From an uncultured Mycoplasmatota bacterium (lineage in GTDB: Bacteria; Bacillota_I; Bacilli_A; RF39; UBA660), in assembly GCA_947165285.1 (NCBI GenBank), contig CAMUZS010000001.1, forward strand, positions 1 through 64,000: 64,000 bases of DNA, read 5' to 3'. This document shows positions 1 through 8,259 of this stretch, piece after piece (the first letter of the stretch is position 1; every line of letters starts with the position of its first letter). Both the position numbers and the translations under genes were made by a program. Under the pieces are notes generated by a model. The model saw only the letters and a list, made by a program, of their open reading frames with translations. It was not told the DNA's origin and did no database searches.

Positions 1-590
1 TTAATAATTTGGTTATAACCCATGGAGATTACGACCACATGGGCGAAGCGATTAACTTAGTTAATAATTTTAAGGTTGAGAAAGTAATTTTTAATTGTGG
101 AGAGTTTAATGATTTAGAAAAAAAATTAATTAAAGTATTAGATAAAAAGAAAATAAAATATCATTCATGCATTAAAGAATTAAATATAGATAAGAATAAA
201 TTATATTTCTTACAGACTAAAGATTATGATAATGAAAATGATAATAGTAATGTTATTTATACAGAACTTGATGGTTATAAATTTATGTTTATGGGAGATG
301 CAAGTGTTACTACTGAAAAAGAAATATTAGATAAATATAATCTTACTAATATTGATGTACTTAAAGTAGGACATCATGGTTCTAAGACAAGTAGTGGTAA
401 AAAATTTATAAATGAGATTAATCCTAGATATTCTATTATTAGTGTTGGCAAAAATAATAGATATGGACATCCAAATAAAGAAGTATTAAATAACTTGGAA
501 CAGTCTAAAATATATAGAACTGACAAGCAAGGAAGTATTATGTTTAAGATAAAAAATAATAAATTGAAAATAGAATCATGTACACCATAG
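1..590 (+). CDS. comEC: ComEC, C-terminal metallo-beta-lactamase domain (5' end outside window)
   Basis: Partial gene; the reading frame is already open at base 3, so the N-terminal and membrane channel parts lie upstream. What remains is the C-terminal metallo-beta-lactamase-like domain: the metal motif THGDYDHMGE at the window start, then FMGDAS, VGHHGSKTSS and a GHPNKEV segment, in the order seen in ComEC/Rec2. In naturally competent bacteria ComEC forms the inner-membrane DNA uptake channel, and this domain is thought to degrade the non-transported strand. In Firmicutes holA usually follows comEC directly. Here a 515 bp insertion intervenes, and the last 28 codons (507-590) are repeated downstream at 1022-1105. 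Confidence 0.88.
   Translation, partial: NNLVITHGDYDHMGEAINLVNNFKVEKVIFNCGEFNDLEKKLIKVLDKKKIKYHSCIKELNIDKNKLYFLQTKDYDNENDNSNVIYTELDGYKFMFMGDASVTTEKEILDKYNLTNIDVLKVGHHGSKTSSGKKFINEINPRYSIISVGKNNRYGHPNKEVLNNLEQSKIYRTDKQGSIMFKIKNNKLKIESCTP
507..590 (+). repeat. comEC tail, copy 1 (native)
   Basis: These 84 bp encode the last 27 residues of ComEC plus the stop codon. By hand alignment about 71 of 84 bases match 1022-1105, and 24 of 27 encoded residues are identical. The pair flanks the DUF1016 fragment as direct repeats 515 bp apart. Confidence 0.9.
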
Positions 591-602
591 AAAGGAGTAA
601 AT

Positions 603-1082
603 ATGAACTATTATGATGAGATAAAAAATAAAATAATAGATAATGAAGTATATTCAAAAGTAAAAGACTATTCAAAAGAAAGACACAAAGTTATAACATA
701 TTTTGAAATCGGTAAATTATTGGATGAAGCTGGTGGAAAATATGGAGACAATATTATAGATGAATACTCTAAAAAGTTAGTGGTTGAGGTTGGTAAAAAA
801 TATAATCGAAGAACATTATTCAGAATGAAACAATTTTATAATGTATTCAAAAAAGAAAAAGTGTCCACATTGTGGACACAATTAACATGGAGTCATTTAA
901 GATTATTATTTAATTTAGAAGTTGATTCCATGAATTACTATATTCAGACTATCATAAATAAACATTTATCAGTTAGAGAATTAGAATTTAAAATTAAATC
1001 AAATGAATACGAAAGATTACCAAAATATACAGAACAGATAAAGATGGAAGTATTATGTTTAAGATTAAAAATAATAAATTAA
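603..1082 (+). pseudogene. DUF1016 (YhcG-type) N-terminal domain, nuclease half missing
   Basis: The 159-residue product matches the DUF1016 N-terminal domain: FEIGKLLDEA near residue 40, YNRRTLFRMKQFY near 95, QLTWSHLRLLFNLE near 120, and LSVRELEFKIKSNEYERLP near 145. Full-length YhcG-like proteins are about twice this long, with a PDDEXK nuclease domain after this part. That domain is absent. From about base 1022 the frame runs out of phase into a duplicated comEC tail, so the last 20 residues are not native. A good AAAGGAG lies 6 bases before the ATG. It may be a truncated cargo gene or a stand-alone DNA-binding domain; I favour truncation. Confidence 0.75.
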
Positions 1083-1105
1083 AAATTGAGACATGTAGTC
1101 CATAG
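1022..1105 (+). repeat. comEC tail, copy 2 (displaced)
   Basis: In its own frame this copy reads K-I-Y-R-T-D-K-D-G-S and ends E-T-C-S-P-stop, the same C terminus as ComEC with three substitutions. Most base changes are silent or conservative, so the copy diverged while under coding selection, probably in another comEC allele. It is not read in this frame by the overlapping DUF1016 fragment. Confidence 0.9.
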
Positions 1106-1145
1106 AAAATTGGTCGATATAGTCGAAAAAATTTGTGATGAGTGA

Positions 1146-1151
1146 TATAAT
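1146..1151 (+). promoter_or_regulatory. Extended -10 promoter of holA
   Basis: TATAAT preceded by TGA, the extended -10 form TGnTATAAT that recurs in front of many genes here. No convincing -35 box. It lies 20 bp upstream of the chosen holA ATG, between the displaced comEC tail and holA, so holA has its own promoter after the insertion. Confidence 0.6.
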
Positions 1152-1170
1152 ACTTATTGAGGTGTTATTA

Positions 1171-2097
1171 ATGGTTTATATTATAGTTAGTAATTCTTTT
1201 CATATTTTAAATGAGGAAATAAATAAAATATTTAAAAAAATGGATGATGTTGAAATAATAGATTATCAAAATACTACATTAGATGAAATAATAAATATAT
1301 GTAGTTATTCTTCTTTATTTAGTGATGAAAAAAATATTATAGTTAAAAATTGTAATTTTTTAAATACTAAGAATAATGATAAAACAGATATTTTAGAAAA
1401 GTATATTGAAAATCCTAATCCATTAACTAATATAATATTTACTTTTAATGATAAAGTAGATGAAAGAAAAAAAGTAGTAAAGTTAATTAAAGATCAAGGT
1501 AATTATATTTATATTAAACCACTTAATTATAAAGATATTAATTCTAGATTAATTGAAACTGCTAAAAAAAATAAATATAAATTAAATAGTAATGATGCTT
1601 CTTATATTACAATGTCATCTTTAAATAATTATGATATTGCAAGTAATGAATTAGAAAAGGTATTTTTATATTATAATGAACCATGTGAAATCAAAAGAGA
1701 TGATTTAGAGAATATAATATCTCATAGTTTAGATGATAATAATTTTAAGTTTGTTGATGCTGTGATACAAAGAAATTTTAAAGAAGCTATGAAATTAATT
1801 AAGAATTTTAAATTATTTAAAATTGAACCAATTTCATTAGTTTATCTTTTAAGTAGGGAATATAGATTAATGATGTTAACTAAAAATATGTTGGAAAATG
1901 GATATTCTAATATAAAGATTGCTAAGGAGCTATCTTTACAAGATTGGCAATTAGAAAAAATAATAAATAATTCATATAATTATTCAAATATGGAATTAGA
2001 AGATAAAATAATTGATTTATGTGAGTTAGATTATAAATTGAAAACATCATTTATGGATAAATATTTAGGATTAGAAATGTTTGTTTTAAAGGGTTAA
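1171..2097 (+). CDS. holA: DNA polymerase III subunit delta
   Basis: 308 residues beginning MVYIIVSNSFHILNEE. Delta is the clamp-loader subunit that opens the beta clamp during replication. Family features are an N-terminal AAA+-like domain with the ...IIFTFNDKVDERKK... segment near residue 95, a middle lid, and a C-terminal helical collar containing LVYLLSREYRLM near 220. I chose the ATG at 1171 because GAGGTG lies 8 bases upstream; an earlier ATG at 1135 precedes the probable transcription start. Position after comEC matches the usual Firmicute order apart from the DUF1016 insertion. Confidence 0.88.
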   Translation: MVYIIVSNSFHILNEEINKIFKKMDDVEIIDYQNTTLDEIINICSYSSLFSDEKNIIVKNCNFLNTKNNDKTDILEKYIENPNPLTNIIFTFNDKVDERKKVVKLIKDQGNYIYIKPLNYKDINSRLIETAKKNKYKLNSNDASYITMSSLNNYDIASNELEKVFLYYNEPCEIKRDDLENIISHSLDDNNFKFVDAVIQRNFKEAMKLIKNFKLFKIEPISLVYLLSREYRLMMLTKNMLENGYSNIKIAKELSLQDWQLEKIINNSYNYSNMELEDKIIDLCELDYKLKTSFMDKYLGLEMFVLKG

Positions 2098-2120
2098 ATT
2101 AACCCTTTATTTATTTTTAA
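2088..2120 (+). terminator. Rho-independent terminator after holA
   Basis: AAAGGGTTAA pairs with TTAACCCTTT across the holA stop codon, followed by a T-rich stretch. Confidence 0.7.
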
Positions 2121-2158
2121 ATAAATGATAAAATATCTTTTCGTAAGAGGGGATATTT

Positions 2159-3109
2159 ATGAATAATAATATCTTTAAAGATATTGATTTGTTATCTAAT
2201 GATAGTTTTGTTAAATTAAAAAATAAGATATTAGATAATATTAATAATTATAATATTGAATTTAGGGATGATATTAATATACATAAAGATATAACATTTG
2301 GTGTAGAATTAGAGTTTGAGAAATCTAATAATGAAAAAATTGATAATGAATTATTAGATTTAGGTATTTTAAATAAATGGTATACAACAATTGATAATTC
2401 TTTAGATGATGGTGCTGAGATTAGTTCTCCAATTTTAAAAGATTATAAGAGTAATTGGATATTACTTAAAAATGTGTGTGCAATTATTAAAAAAAATGCA
2501 ATAGTTGATAATAGTTGTGGTGGACATATTCATATTGGTTCACATATACTTGGTGATAATATTAATTATTGGAAAAATTTTTTGAAAATATGGGCAGCTT
2601 ATGAAAATATTATTTATAGATTTGGATCAGATGGAAAAATGATAAGACCAAATATTTTTAAATTTGCTTGTCCAGTTGCTAATTATTTATGGTATTTTGT
2701 TAATAGTGATAAATCATTAAGTGAAATTTTAAAAATGCTTTCTTTTGATAAAAATCAAGGTATTAGTTTTCAAAATGTTAATATTTATAAATGTGAAAAG
2801 TACAAAAGAAATAATACTTTAGAATTTAGAAGCCCAAATGGAACTTTAGATGTTATAACATGGCAAAATAACGTTAATTTTTTTATAAAATTACTTTTAT
2901 ATTGTAAGAGTGTAAAATTTGATGATGAACTAGTAAATAAAAGATATAATTTAAAAAAAGATAAATATAATTTGTTAAATCCTAAGGTATATAAATCATT
3001 AATGTTTTATAATGATATATATATTAATGAAGCACTAGAATTAAGTGATTTAATATTTGATAATAATTTAGATAAATTAAATTTTGTTAAGCAATATATA
3101 AAAAAATAA
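2159..3109 (+). CDS. Amidoligase family protein
   Basis: 316 residues. FGVELEFE near residue 48, GGHIHIGSH near 121 and LEFRSPNGT near 222 are the hallmark blocks of the Amidoligase_2 (PF12224) family, which has a glutamate-cysteine-ligase-like ATP-dependent fold. Members are predicted to form amide or peptide bonds between a carboxylate and an amine; substrates are mostly unknown. RBS GAGGGG sits 6 bases before the ATG. The next gene, encoding a small membrane protein, has its own promoter, so a shared function is only suggested by adjacency. Confidence 0.75.
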   Translation: MNNNIFKDIDLLSNDSFVKLKNKILDNINNYNIEFRDDINIHKDITFGVELEFEKSNNEKIDNELLDLGILNKWYTTIDNSLDDGAEISSPILKDYKSNWILLKNVCAIIKKNAIVDNSCGGHIHIGSHILGDNINYWKNFLKIWAAYENIIYRFGSDGKMIRPNIFKFACPVANYLWYFVNSDKSLSEILKMLSFDKNQGISFQNVNIYKCEKYKRNNTLEFRSPNGTLDVITWQNNVNFFIKLLLYCKSVKFDDELVNKRYNLKKDKYNLLNPKVYKSLMFYNDIYINEALELSDLIFDNNLDKLNFVKQYIKK

Positions 3110-3113
3110 TTGT

Positions 3114-3142
3114 TTGACATATAAATATTATTTTAGTAAAAT
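3114..3142 (+). promoter_or_regulatory. Promoter of the membrane protein at 3169
   Basis: TTGACA (3114-3119), 17 bp spacer, TAAAAT (3137-3142). One of the best sigma-A type promoters in the window. Confidence 0.75.
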
Positions 3143-3168
3143 AATCACGTTTTGAAAGGAATATTATT

Positions 3169-3774
3169 ATGAATAGAGAATATGTTCAAGTATCTGATAA
3201 AATTGTTTTAAGAACTGACAAAGGATTAAAAACAATGAATAATTATAATAATTTAAATGATATATTAATAATTCAAAATAAAATAGAAAAAAATGATAAT
3301 TTGTTAGATGAATTATCTATTAGTAATGAAAAAACTAAAGATGAGGCATCTATATATAATAGTATTCGTAAAATATTATATGGTACACCAATATATTCTA
3401 TTGTATTTAATGTAGTTACTATATCATTAACTCATCCTTATAATGAAATATATGATAAATCTACTTCTTTAAAATCTACAGTTATTTATGGTGTTACAAG
3501 TATTATTGGATATTTAATTGCTACAAATTATTATAAAAAATATTGTAATAGTAAAAATAATATTTCTATTAACGAAAGAAAAATAGAAGATCTTATTTTA
3601 AAAAATGAATTATTAAATGAAATCCTTGATAATTTAAGAAAGACTAGAGTAGTTGATAATACTGTAATTGATAATCAAAGATATTGTAATTTAGAACAAT
3701 ATGAAGAAGAAAATAATTATAAATATAATAATTTAATTAATAATTATAAAAAAATATTAAAAAAGGAGAATTAA
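3169..3774 (+). CDS. Small two-helix membrane protein, unknown function
   Basis: 201 residues. I do not recognise a family. Visible features are a charged N-terminal third, two hydrophobic segments near residues 75-90 and 105-120, and a K/E/N-rich C-terminal half that looks helical (SINERKIEDLILKNELLNEI). This fits a membrane anchor with cytoplasmic coiled-coil ends. It has its own consensus promoter and an AAAGGAA ribosome-binding site. It overlaps the convergent rnhC by 4 bp at the stop codons. Confidence 0.6.
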   Translation: MNREYVQVSDKIVLRTDKGLKTMNNYNNLNDILIIQNKIEKNDNLLDELSISNEKTKDEASIYNSIRKILYGTPIYSIVFNVVTISLTHPYNEIYDKSTSLKSTVIYGVTSIIGYLIATNYYKKYCNSKNNISINERKIEDLILKNELLNEILDNLRKTRVVDNTVIDNQRYCNLEQYEEENNYKYNNLINNYKKILKKEN

Positions 3775-3790
3775 TCTCCTTTTATTTTTT
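3761..3790. terminator. Bidirectional terminator shared by convergent genes
   Basis: AAAAGGAGA and TCTCCTTTT form a 9-bp stem. The 5-base loop ATTAA holds the overlapping stop codons of both convergent genes. T-tracts exist on both strands. Confidence 0.8.
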
Positions 3791-4709
3791 GAGTATTTTT
3801 AAAATTTAATTTAACATATTTACTTAATTCTTCAATTCCTTTTTCATTTAAAATTTCTTTAGCAAGTTCATCTACTTTAGATCCTGCACCTAAAATAACT
3901 TCTTTTTGGAGTTCATCACTTATTTTTTTTATTTCTCTTAAAAATACAAATCTTGAAATAATGGATGCTGCTGCAACAGACATTACTTGATCTTCAGCTT
4001 TAGTTAAAAAGGTAACGTTGGTAATTTTTTCTTTAGCATCGCTAATATAATTATAAAAATTTTTAGGACTACAAAATTCATCTATAACAATTTTTTCGTA
4101 ATTATAATTATCTTTTTTTATTAGATTAATTAATACTTTATTATGAAGCACAGCTTTTATTTTATTCATATTTAAATCTTCTTTTTTTAAAGAATTATAG
4201 GATGTATTATTTAAAATAAAAGTAACATATGGTATTTTTTTAGCAATTTGTGGTGCTATTTTTTTTATAATATCATCTGTTATTTTTTTGGAATCTTTAA
4301 CTCCTAAATCTTCTAAAAAACTAATATTTTCTTTAGAAACATATGTTGCTGTAACAACTATTGGTCCAAAATAATCACCTGTTCCAACTTCATCTGATCC
4401 AATAGTGGAGTAATTAAATGTTAATTTGTGATCTTTATCTTTTTTTTCTTTTTTTTCTTTATCTTTTTTAGATGTATTTTCAATAGTTATATTATTTAAA
4501 TGTTTTTCTTGATCTATCCAAAGTTGAGCTTCTATATCTGCTGAAATTCCTTGGAACATTGCTTTTCCTGAATTATATAATGTTACTACAACATCAGCAG
4601 AATCTGCTTGAAATACAGCATAATCGGGTGTTTTATCTCTTTTATAATCTTTATAATATTCAATCATCATTTGAGCTACGTTTGGACTTACTTTAAATAC
4701 TCTTACCAT
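3771..4709 (-). CDS. rnhC: Ribonuclease HIII
   Basis: 312 residues. RNase HIII removes RNA from RNA-DNA hybrids during replication and repair. The N-terminal third is the TBP-like substrate-binding domain (DUF3378). A K/E/D linker at about residues 79-95 follows, then the catalytic domain with GSDEVGTGDYFGP (D106, E107), VKDSKKI (D139) and VIDEF (D210). These are the acidic residues expected for catalysis. The start ATG follows an AGGTGAA site. The adjacent cvpA is transcribed divergently. Confidence 0.93.
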   Translation of the reverse strand: MVRVFKVSPNVAQMMIEYYKDYKRDKTPDYAVFQADSADVVVTLYNSGKAMFQGISADIEAQLWIDQEKHLNNITIENTSKKDKEKKEKKDKDHKLTFNYSTIGSDEVGTGDYFGPIVVTATYVSKENISFLEDLGVKDSKKITDDIIKKIAPQIAKKIPYVTFILNNTSYNSLKKEDLNMNKIKAVLHNKVLINLIKKDNYNYEKIVIDEFCSPKNFYNYISDAKEKITNVTFLTKAEDQVMSVAAASIISRFVFLREIKKISDELQKEVILGAGSKVDELAKEILNEKGIEELSKYVKLNFKNTQKIKGD

Positions 4710-4798
4710 ATATATTCACCTATAATAATTTTACTATAAAATACTTTTATTTTCAATTGATTTAATATATAATATTTATAGTATAGGGAGATGTTTAT

Positions 4799-5509
4799 AT
4801 GAATGGTTTTAATATGATAGATTTAATTGTAATTGCTGTTATGATACTTGGAACTTTAATAGGTTATAAAAAAGGATTAATAAAAGGTATTATTACTACT
4901 TTTGGAGTTATTATTTGTTTGATAATTGCTTGGGTATTAAAAAATTCTTTATCTGAATTTATGTATACAAAGCTTCCTTTTTTTAGTATATCAGGAGATA
5001 TGGCTTTATTTAATATAATTATATATGAATTAATTGCCTTTTTAGTAATAGCTATTATTTTATTATTAGTTTTAAGATTTATTGTTATATTTACTGGATT
5101 AATTGATAAATTATTAAGTATTTCAAAATCTATGAAAACTTTATCTAAAATATTAGGTGCAGTGCTTGGATTTGTTGAAACATATATATTTGTATTTGTA
5201 ATACTATTTATTTTACATAGTGTTAGTGGATTAACTAATCAAATTAATGAAGGATATATAAGTAATTATATGATAAATAAAACTCCAATTTTAGCAAATG
5301 TTGTTGAAAAAGAAGATAAATCATTAAAAGAAATTACGGATTTAAATAAAAATTATAAACAAGGAAGTGAAGAGTATAATCAACATTTATTTGAGATTTT
5401 AGTAAAACATGAAGTTATTAAATATGATACTGCTAAAAAACTAGTAAATGATAATAAAATTAAAATAAATAATGCTAATGAAATTCTTGAAAAATATAAG
5501 AAAAATTAA
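4799..5509 (+). CDS. CvpA family membrane protein
   Basis: 236 residues. The N-terminal MIDLIVIAVMILGTLIGYKKGLIKG and four hydrophobic segments over the first 150 residues match CvpA/colicin V production proteins. The C-terminal 80 residues are soluble and charged. In Bacillus the homologue (YshB) lies beside rnhC, and that pairing is kept here. Function is not well defined; in other bacteria CvpA is linked to envelope homeostasis. RBS AGGGAG is well placed. Confidence 0.82.
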   Translation: MNGFNMIDLIVIAVMILGTLIGYKKGLIKGIITTFGVIICLIIAWVLKNSLSEFMYTKLPFFSISGDMALFNIIIYELIAFLVIAIILLLVLRFIVIFTGLIDKLLSISKSMKTLSKILGAVLGFVETYIFVFVILFILHSVSGLTNQINEGYISNYMINKTPILANVVEKEDKSLKEITDLNKNYKQGSEEYNQHLFEILVKHEVIKYDTAKKLVNDNKIKINNANEILEKYKKN

Positions 5510-5520
5510 ATTAGATAAAC

Positions 5521-5549
5521 TTGTGTATTTTATTAAATAATGTTAAAAT
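5521..5549 (+). promoter_or_regulatory. Promoter of the ireB-ruvX-yrzB-mltG operon
   Basis: TTGTGT (5521-5526), 17 bp spacer, TAAAAT (5544-5549), 17 bp upstream of the ireB ATG. Confidence 0.6.
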
Positions 5550-5566
5550 GAAGTTGGTGAAGTAAT

Positions 5567-5812
5567 ATGGATAATACGGTAATGTTTAATATCGATGAAA
5601 TTAAAGATGCTAATATCAAAGAAACTTTAAAAGAAGTATTTGATTCTTTAAAAGAGAGGGGTTATAATCCTATTAATCAAATAGCAGGATATTTAATAAC
5701 TGGAGATCCTGGATATATATCTAATTATAATGATTCTCGTAATAAAATATGTAATTTAGATAGAACAGAGTTAGTTGCAACTTTGATAAAGGATTATTTA
5801 GATATTAAATGA
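5567..5812 (+). CDS. IreB family regulatory phosphoprotein
   Basis: 81 residues, the usual length. The sequence contains VFDSLKERGYNPINQIAGYL and the ITGDPGYISNYNDSRNKI block typical of IreB (UPF0297). In Enterococcus IreB is phosphorylated by the PASTA kinase IreK and affects cephalosporin resistance. First gene of a compact operon; its TGA stop overlaps the ruvX ATG (ATGA). The TGA stop here is one sign that the standard bacterial code is used. Confidence 0.93.
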   Translation: MDNTVMFNIDEIKDANIKETLKEVFDSLKERGYNPINQIAGYLITGDPGYISNYNDSRNKICNLDRTELVATLIKDYLDIK

Positions 5813-6231
5813 GAGTATTAGCTTTAGATTTAGGTACTAAAACTTTAGGATTAGCTATATCAGATAAAACAAATACATTATCATCTCCTTTAAAAGTAAT
5901 AAAATATAGTGAAGGAGATTTTAATTATCTATTAAGTGAATTAAAAAAAATAATAGATGAATATAATATTACTTTATTAGTTTTAGGATTACCTAAAAAT
6001 ATGGATAATTCTCTTGGATTTGCAAGTCAAAGAAGTTTAAATTTTAAAGAATTACTTGATAGTAATTTAGATATTAAGACTGTATTAGTAGATGAAAGAT
6101 TATCAACAGTAGAAGCAGAAAATATTCTTATTCAAAGTGATGTAAAACGAAAAAAAAGAAAAGAAGTTATTGATGCAGCTGCCGCGATGATTATTTTAGA
6201 TACATATTTAAGGAGTATAAATAATGAATAA
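5809..6231 (+). CDS. ruvX: Holliday junction resolvase RuvX (YqgF)
   Basis: 140 residues, normal length. It has the RNase H-like fold signatures: ALDLGTKTLGLAISD at the N terminus, LVLGLPKNMDNSLG in the middle, VDERLSTVEAE and a final IDAAAAMIILDTYL. Acts in 16S pre-rRNA 5' end processing and possibly junction resolution. Overlaps ireB by 4 bp and yrzB by 8 bp, so it is translationally coupled. Confidence 0.93.
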   Translation: MRVLALDLGTKTLGLAISDKTNTLSSPLKVIKYSEGDFNYLLSELKKIIDEYNITLLVLGLPKNMDNSLGFASQRSLNFKELLDSNLDIKTVLVDERLSTVEAENILIQSDVKRKKRKEVIDAAAAMIILDTYLRSINNE

Positions 6232-6484
6232 AGAAAACGAAATATTATTAAAAGATGAAAATGGAAAAGAAATTTCAGTAGATGTCTTATTTACTTTTGA
6301 AAATAGTGTAAATAATAAAACTTATGTAGTTTATACAGATCATAGCAAAGATGTTGATAATAAAGAAAAAGTTTTTGCAGGATTATATGATGAAAAAAAA
6401 TCAATGTTAAATCCTATAGTTGAAAAAGAGGATTATGAATTAATAGAAAATATTTTGTCATCAATTGATAAAAAAAATAGTTAG
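6224..6484 (+). CDS. DUF1292 protein (YrzB-like)
   Basis: 86 residues. The pattern ILLKDENGKEISVDVLFTFE, then KTYVVYTDHS, FAGLYDEK and a C-terminal EDYELIENIL helix is that of DUF1292/YrzB. No biochemical function is known. Its place between ruvX and mltG is the conserved Firmicute arrangement. Confidence 0.85.
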   Translation: MNKENEILLKDENGKEISVDVLFTFENSVNNKTYVVYTDHSKDVDNKEKVFAGLYDEKKSMLNPIVEKEDYELIENILSSIDKKNS

Positions 6485-6496
6485 GAGTTTTTGTAC

Positions 6497-7555
6497 ATGA
6501 AGAAGAAAGTAATAATAGGGGTAAGTATTTTTTTAGTTTTAATTGTAGCTTCCTTTATTGGATTATTTGTTTTTTATAATATTTCTTTATCACCAGTAGG
6601 AAATAATGAAAATAAAGTTTTTATAATTGAAAGCAAAACGCCATCAATAAGTGTTATAACAAATTTAAAAAAAGAGGGCTTAATTAAAAATGATTTTACT
6701 GCTAAAATTTATGCTAAATTAAATAATAAATCATCATTTCAAGCAGGTAAGTATGAATTAAATACTAATATGTCAGTTAAGGAAATATTTGATAAATTAG
6801 TAAATGGAAATGTAATTAATGATAATATTAGTGTTACTTTTGTTGAAGGAAAAAGATTATTAGATTATGTTAAAGTTATATCTGATAAATTTAGTTTTTC
6901 AGAAAAAGATATTCTTAATAAATTAAAAGATAAAGAATTCTTACAAGGTTTAATTAATAAGTATTGGTTTGTAACAGATGATATATTAAATTCTAAAATA
7001 TATTATCCTTTAGAAGGTTATTTATATCCAGATACTTATCAATTTAGTAAAGATGCAACTTTAGAAGATGTTATAATTAAATTAGTTTCTACTTTAGGAA
7101 ATAAACTTGAACCTTATAAAGAAAAAATAGAAAATAGTGATTTATCTGTTCATGAAATAATAACTTTAGCGTCAATAGTAGAACTTGAAGCTGCGACTGA
7201 AAGTGATAGAAAAGACGTTGCTGGTGTTTTTTATAATAGATTAAAGCTTAATATGACTTTAGGTAGTGATGTTACTACTTATTATGCTGCTCAAATTTCG
7301 TTTCAGGATAATGTAGGTCCCTATTTAAATCAATGCAATGCTTATAATACTAGAGGTAATTGTGTTCCGAAATTACCAATTGGACCAATTTCTTCTCCAT
7401 CAATTACATCTTTAAGTGCTGCGATTGAACCAAATGATAATGAATATTTATATTTTGTATCTGATGCAAATAAAAAAGTTTATTTTGCAAAAAATGATAG
7501 TGAACAAAATAAAAATATTAAAGATATTATGTCTAGGGGACTTTGGTTAGAATAA
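6497..7555 (+). CDS. mltG: Endolytic transglycosylase MltG
   Basis: 352 residues from the ATG at 6497, chosen because AGGAG ends 9 bases upstream; a TTG at 6491 is too close to it. One N-terminal transmembrane segment (about residues 5-25) is followed by a LysM-like region and the YceG catalytic domain: PLEGYLYPDTYQF, LASIVELEA (catalytic Glu), VFYNRLKLNMTLGSDVT and PIGPISSPS. MltG cleaves nascent glycan strands and is thought to set their length. Confirms a peptidoglycan wall. Confidence 0.93.
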   Translation: MKKKVIIGVSIFLVLIVASFIGLFVFYNISLSPVGNNENKVFIIESKTPSISVITNLKKEGLIKNDFTAKIYAKLNNKSSFQAGKYELNTNMSVKEIFDKLVNGNVINDNISVTFVEGKRLLDYVKVISDKFSFSEKDILNKLKDKEFLQGLINKYWFVTDDILNSKIYYPLEGYLYPDTYQFSKDATLEDVIIKLVSTLGNKLEPYKEKIENSDLSVHEIITLASIVELEAATESDRKDVAGVFYNRLKLNMTLGSDVTTYYAAQISFQDNVGPYLNQCNAYNTRGNCVPKLPIGPISSPSITSLSAAIEPNDNEYLYFVSDANKKVYFAKNDSEQNKNIKDIMSRGLWLE

Positions 7556-7560
7556 ATTAT

Positions 7561-7588
7561 TTTACAAAAAAGATATTTATGGTATAAT
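7561..7588 (+). promoter_or_regulatory. Promoter of the trmR-trhP1-trhP2 operon
   Basis: TTTACA (7561-7566), 16 bp spacer ending TGG, TATAAT (7583-7588). The leader to the trmR start is about 75 nt and A/T-rich, with a weak GTATTT/AAATAC hairpin. Confidence 0.7.
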
Positions 7589-7668
7589 TGTAACTCGGTG
7601 GTATTTTATTTAAATACACAAAATTTATTTAAGAATATAATATATACAAAGAAGGAGATAATTTATTT

Positions 7669-8259
7669 ATGCAAGAATTAATTCGTGAAATGGAACAGTA
7701 CGCAAAAGATAATAATGTTCCTATAATTCAAAAAGAATCAATTATTTACATAATGAAATATATAAAAGAAAATAATATAAAGTCAATATTAGAAATAGGT
7801 AGTGCTATTGGATATTCAGCTATTGTTATGGCATCAGTTGATAAGGATATAAAATTAACTACTATTGAGCGTGATGAAACTAGATATATGGAATGTTTAA
7901 AAAATATAAAAAAATCTGGTTTAGATAAAAGAATTAATATTGTTTATCAAGATGCACTTGAAGTTAATTTATCTGATGTAGAATATGATTTAATTTTTAT
8001 TGATGCTGCAAAAGGTCAAAATATTAATTTTTTTGAAAAATATAAAAACTTTTTAAGTAAGAATGGTACTATTATTACTGATAATATAAATTTTCATGGT
8101 TTAGTTGGAAAAAGCGAAGAAATTGAAAGTAAAAATTTAAGAGAATTAGTTGGAAAAATTGAAAAATATATTGAATTTTTAAAAGATAATGATGAATTTA
8201 ATACAGAAATATTAAGTATTGGTGATGGTTTAAGTGTCAGTAAAAGAAAAGAAGATTAA
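7669..8259 (+). CDS. trmR: tRNA 5-hydroxyuridine methyltransferase (YrrM/TrmR-like)
   Basis: 196 residues of class I SAM-dependent O-methyltransferase type: ILEIGSAIGYSAIVMA (SAM-binding loop), TTIERDETR, and DLIFIDAAKGQ. The family also includes catechol-type O-methyltransferases. Position between mltG and two U32 peptidase-like genes is that of Bacillus yrrM, whose product methylates 5-hydroxyuridine at the wobble position of tRNA after the TrhP proteins form it. Strong AAGGAG before the ATG. The next gene starts inside its 3' end. Confidence 0.85.
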   Translation: MQELIREMEQYAKDNNVPIIQKESIIYIMKYIKENNIKSILEIGSAIGYSAIVMASVDKDIKLTTIERDETRYMECLKNIKKSGLDKRINIVYQDALEVNLSDVEYDLIFIDAAKGQNINFFEKYKNFLSKNGTIITDNINFHGLVGKSEEIESKNLRELVGKIEKYIEFLKDNDEFNTEILSIGDGLSVSKRKED

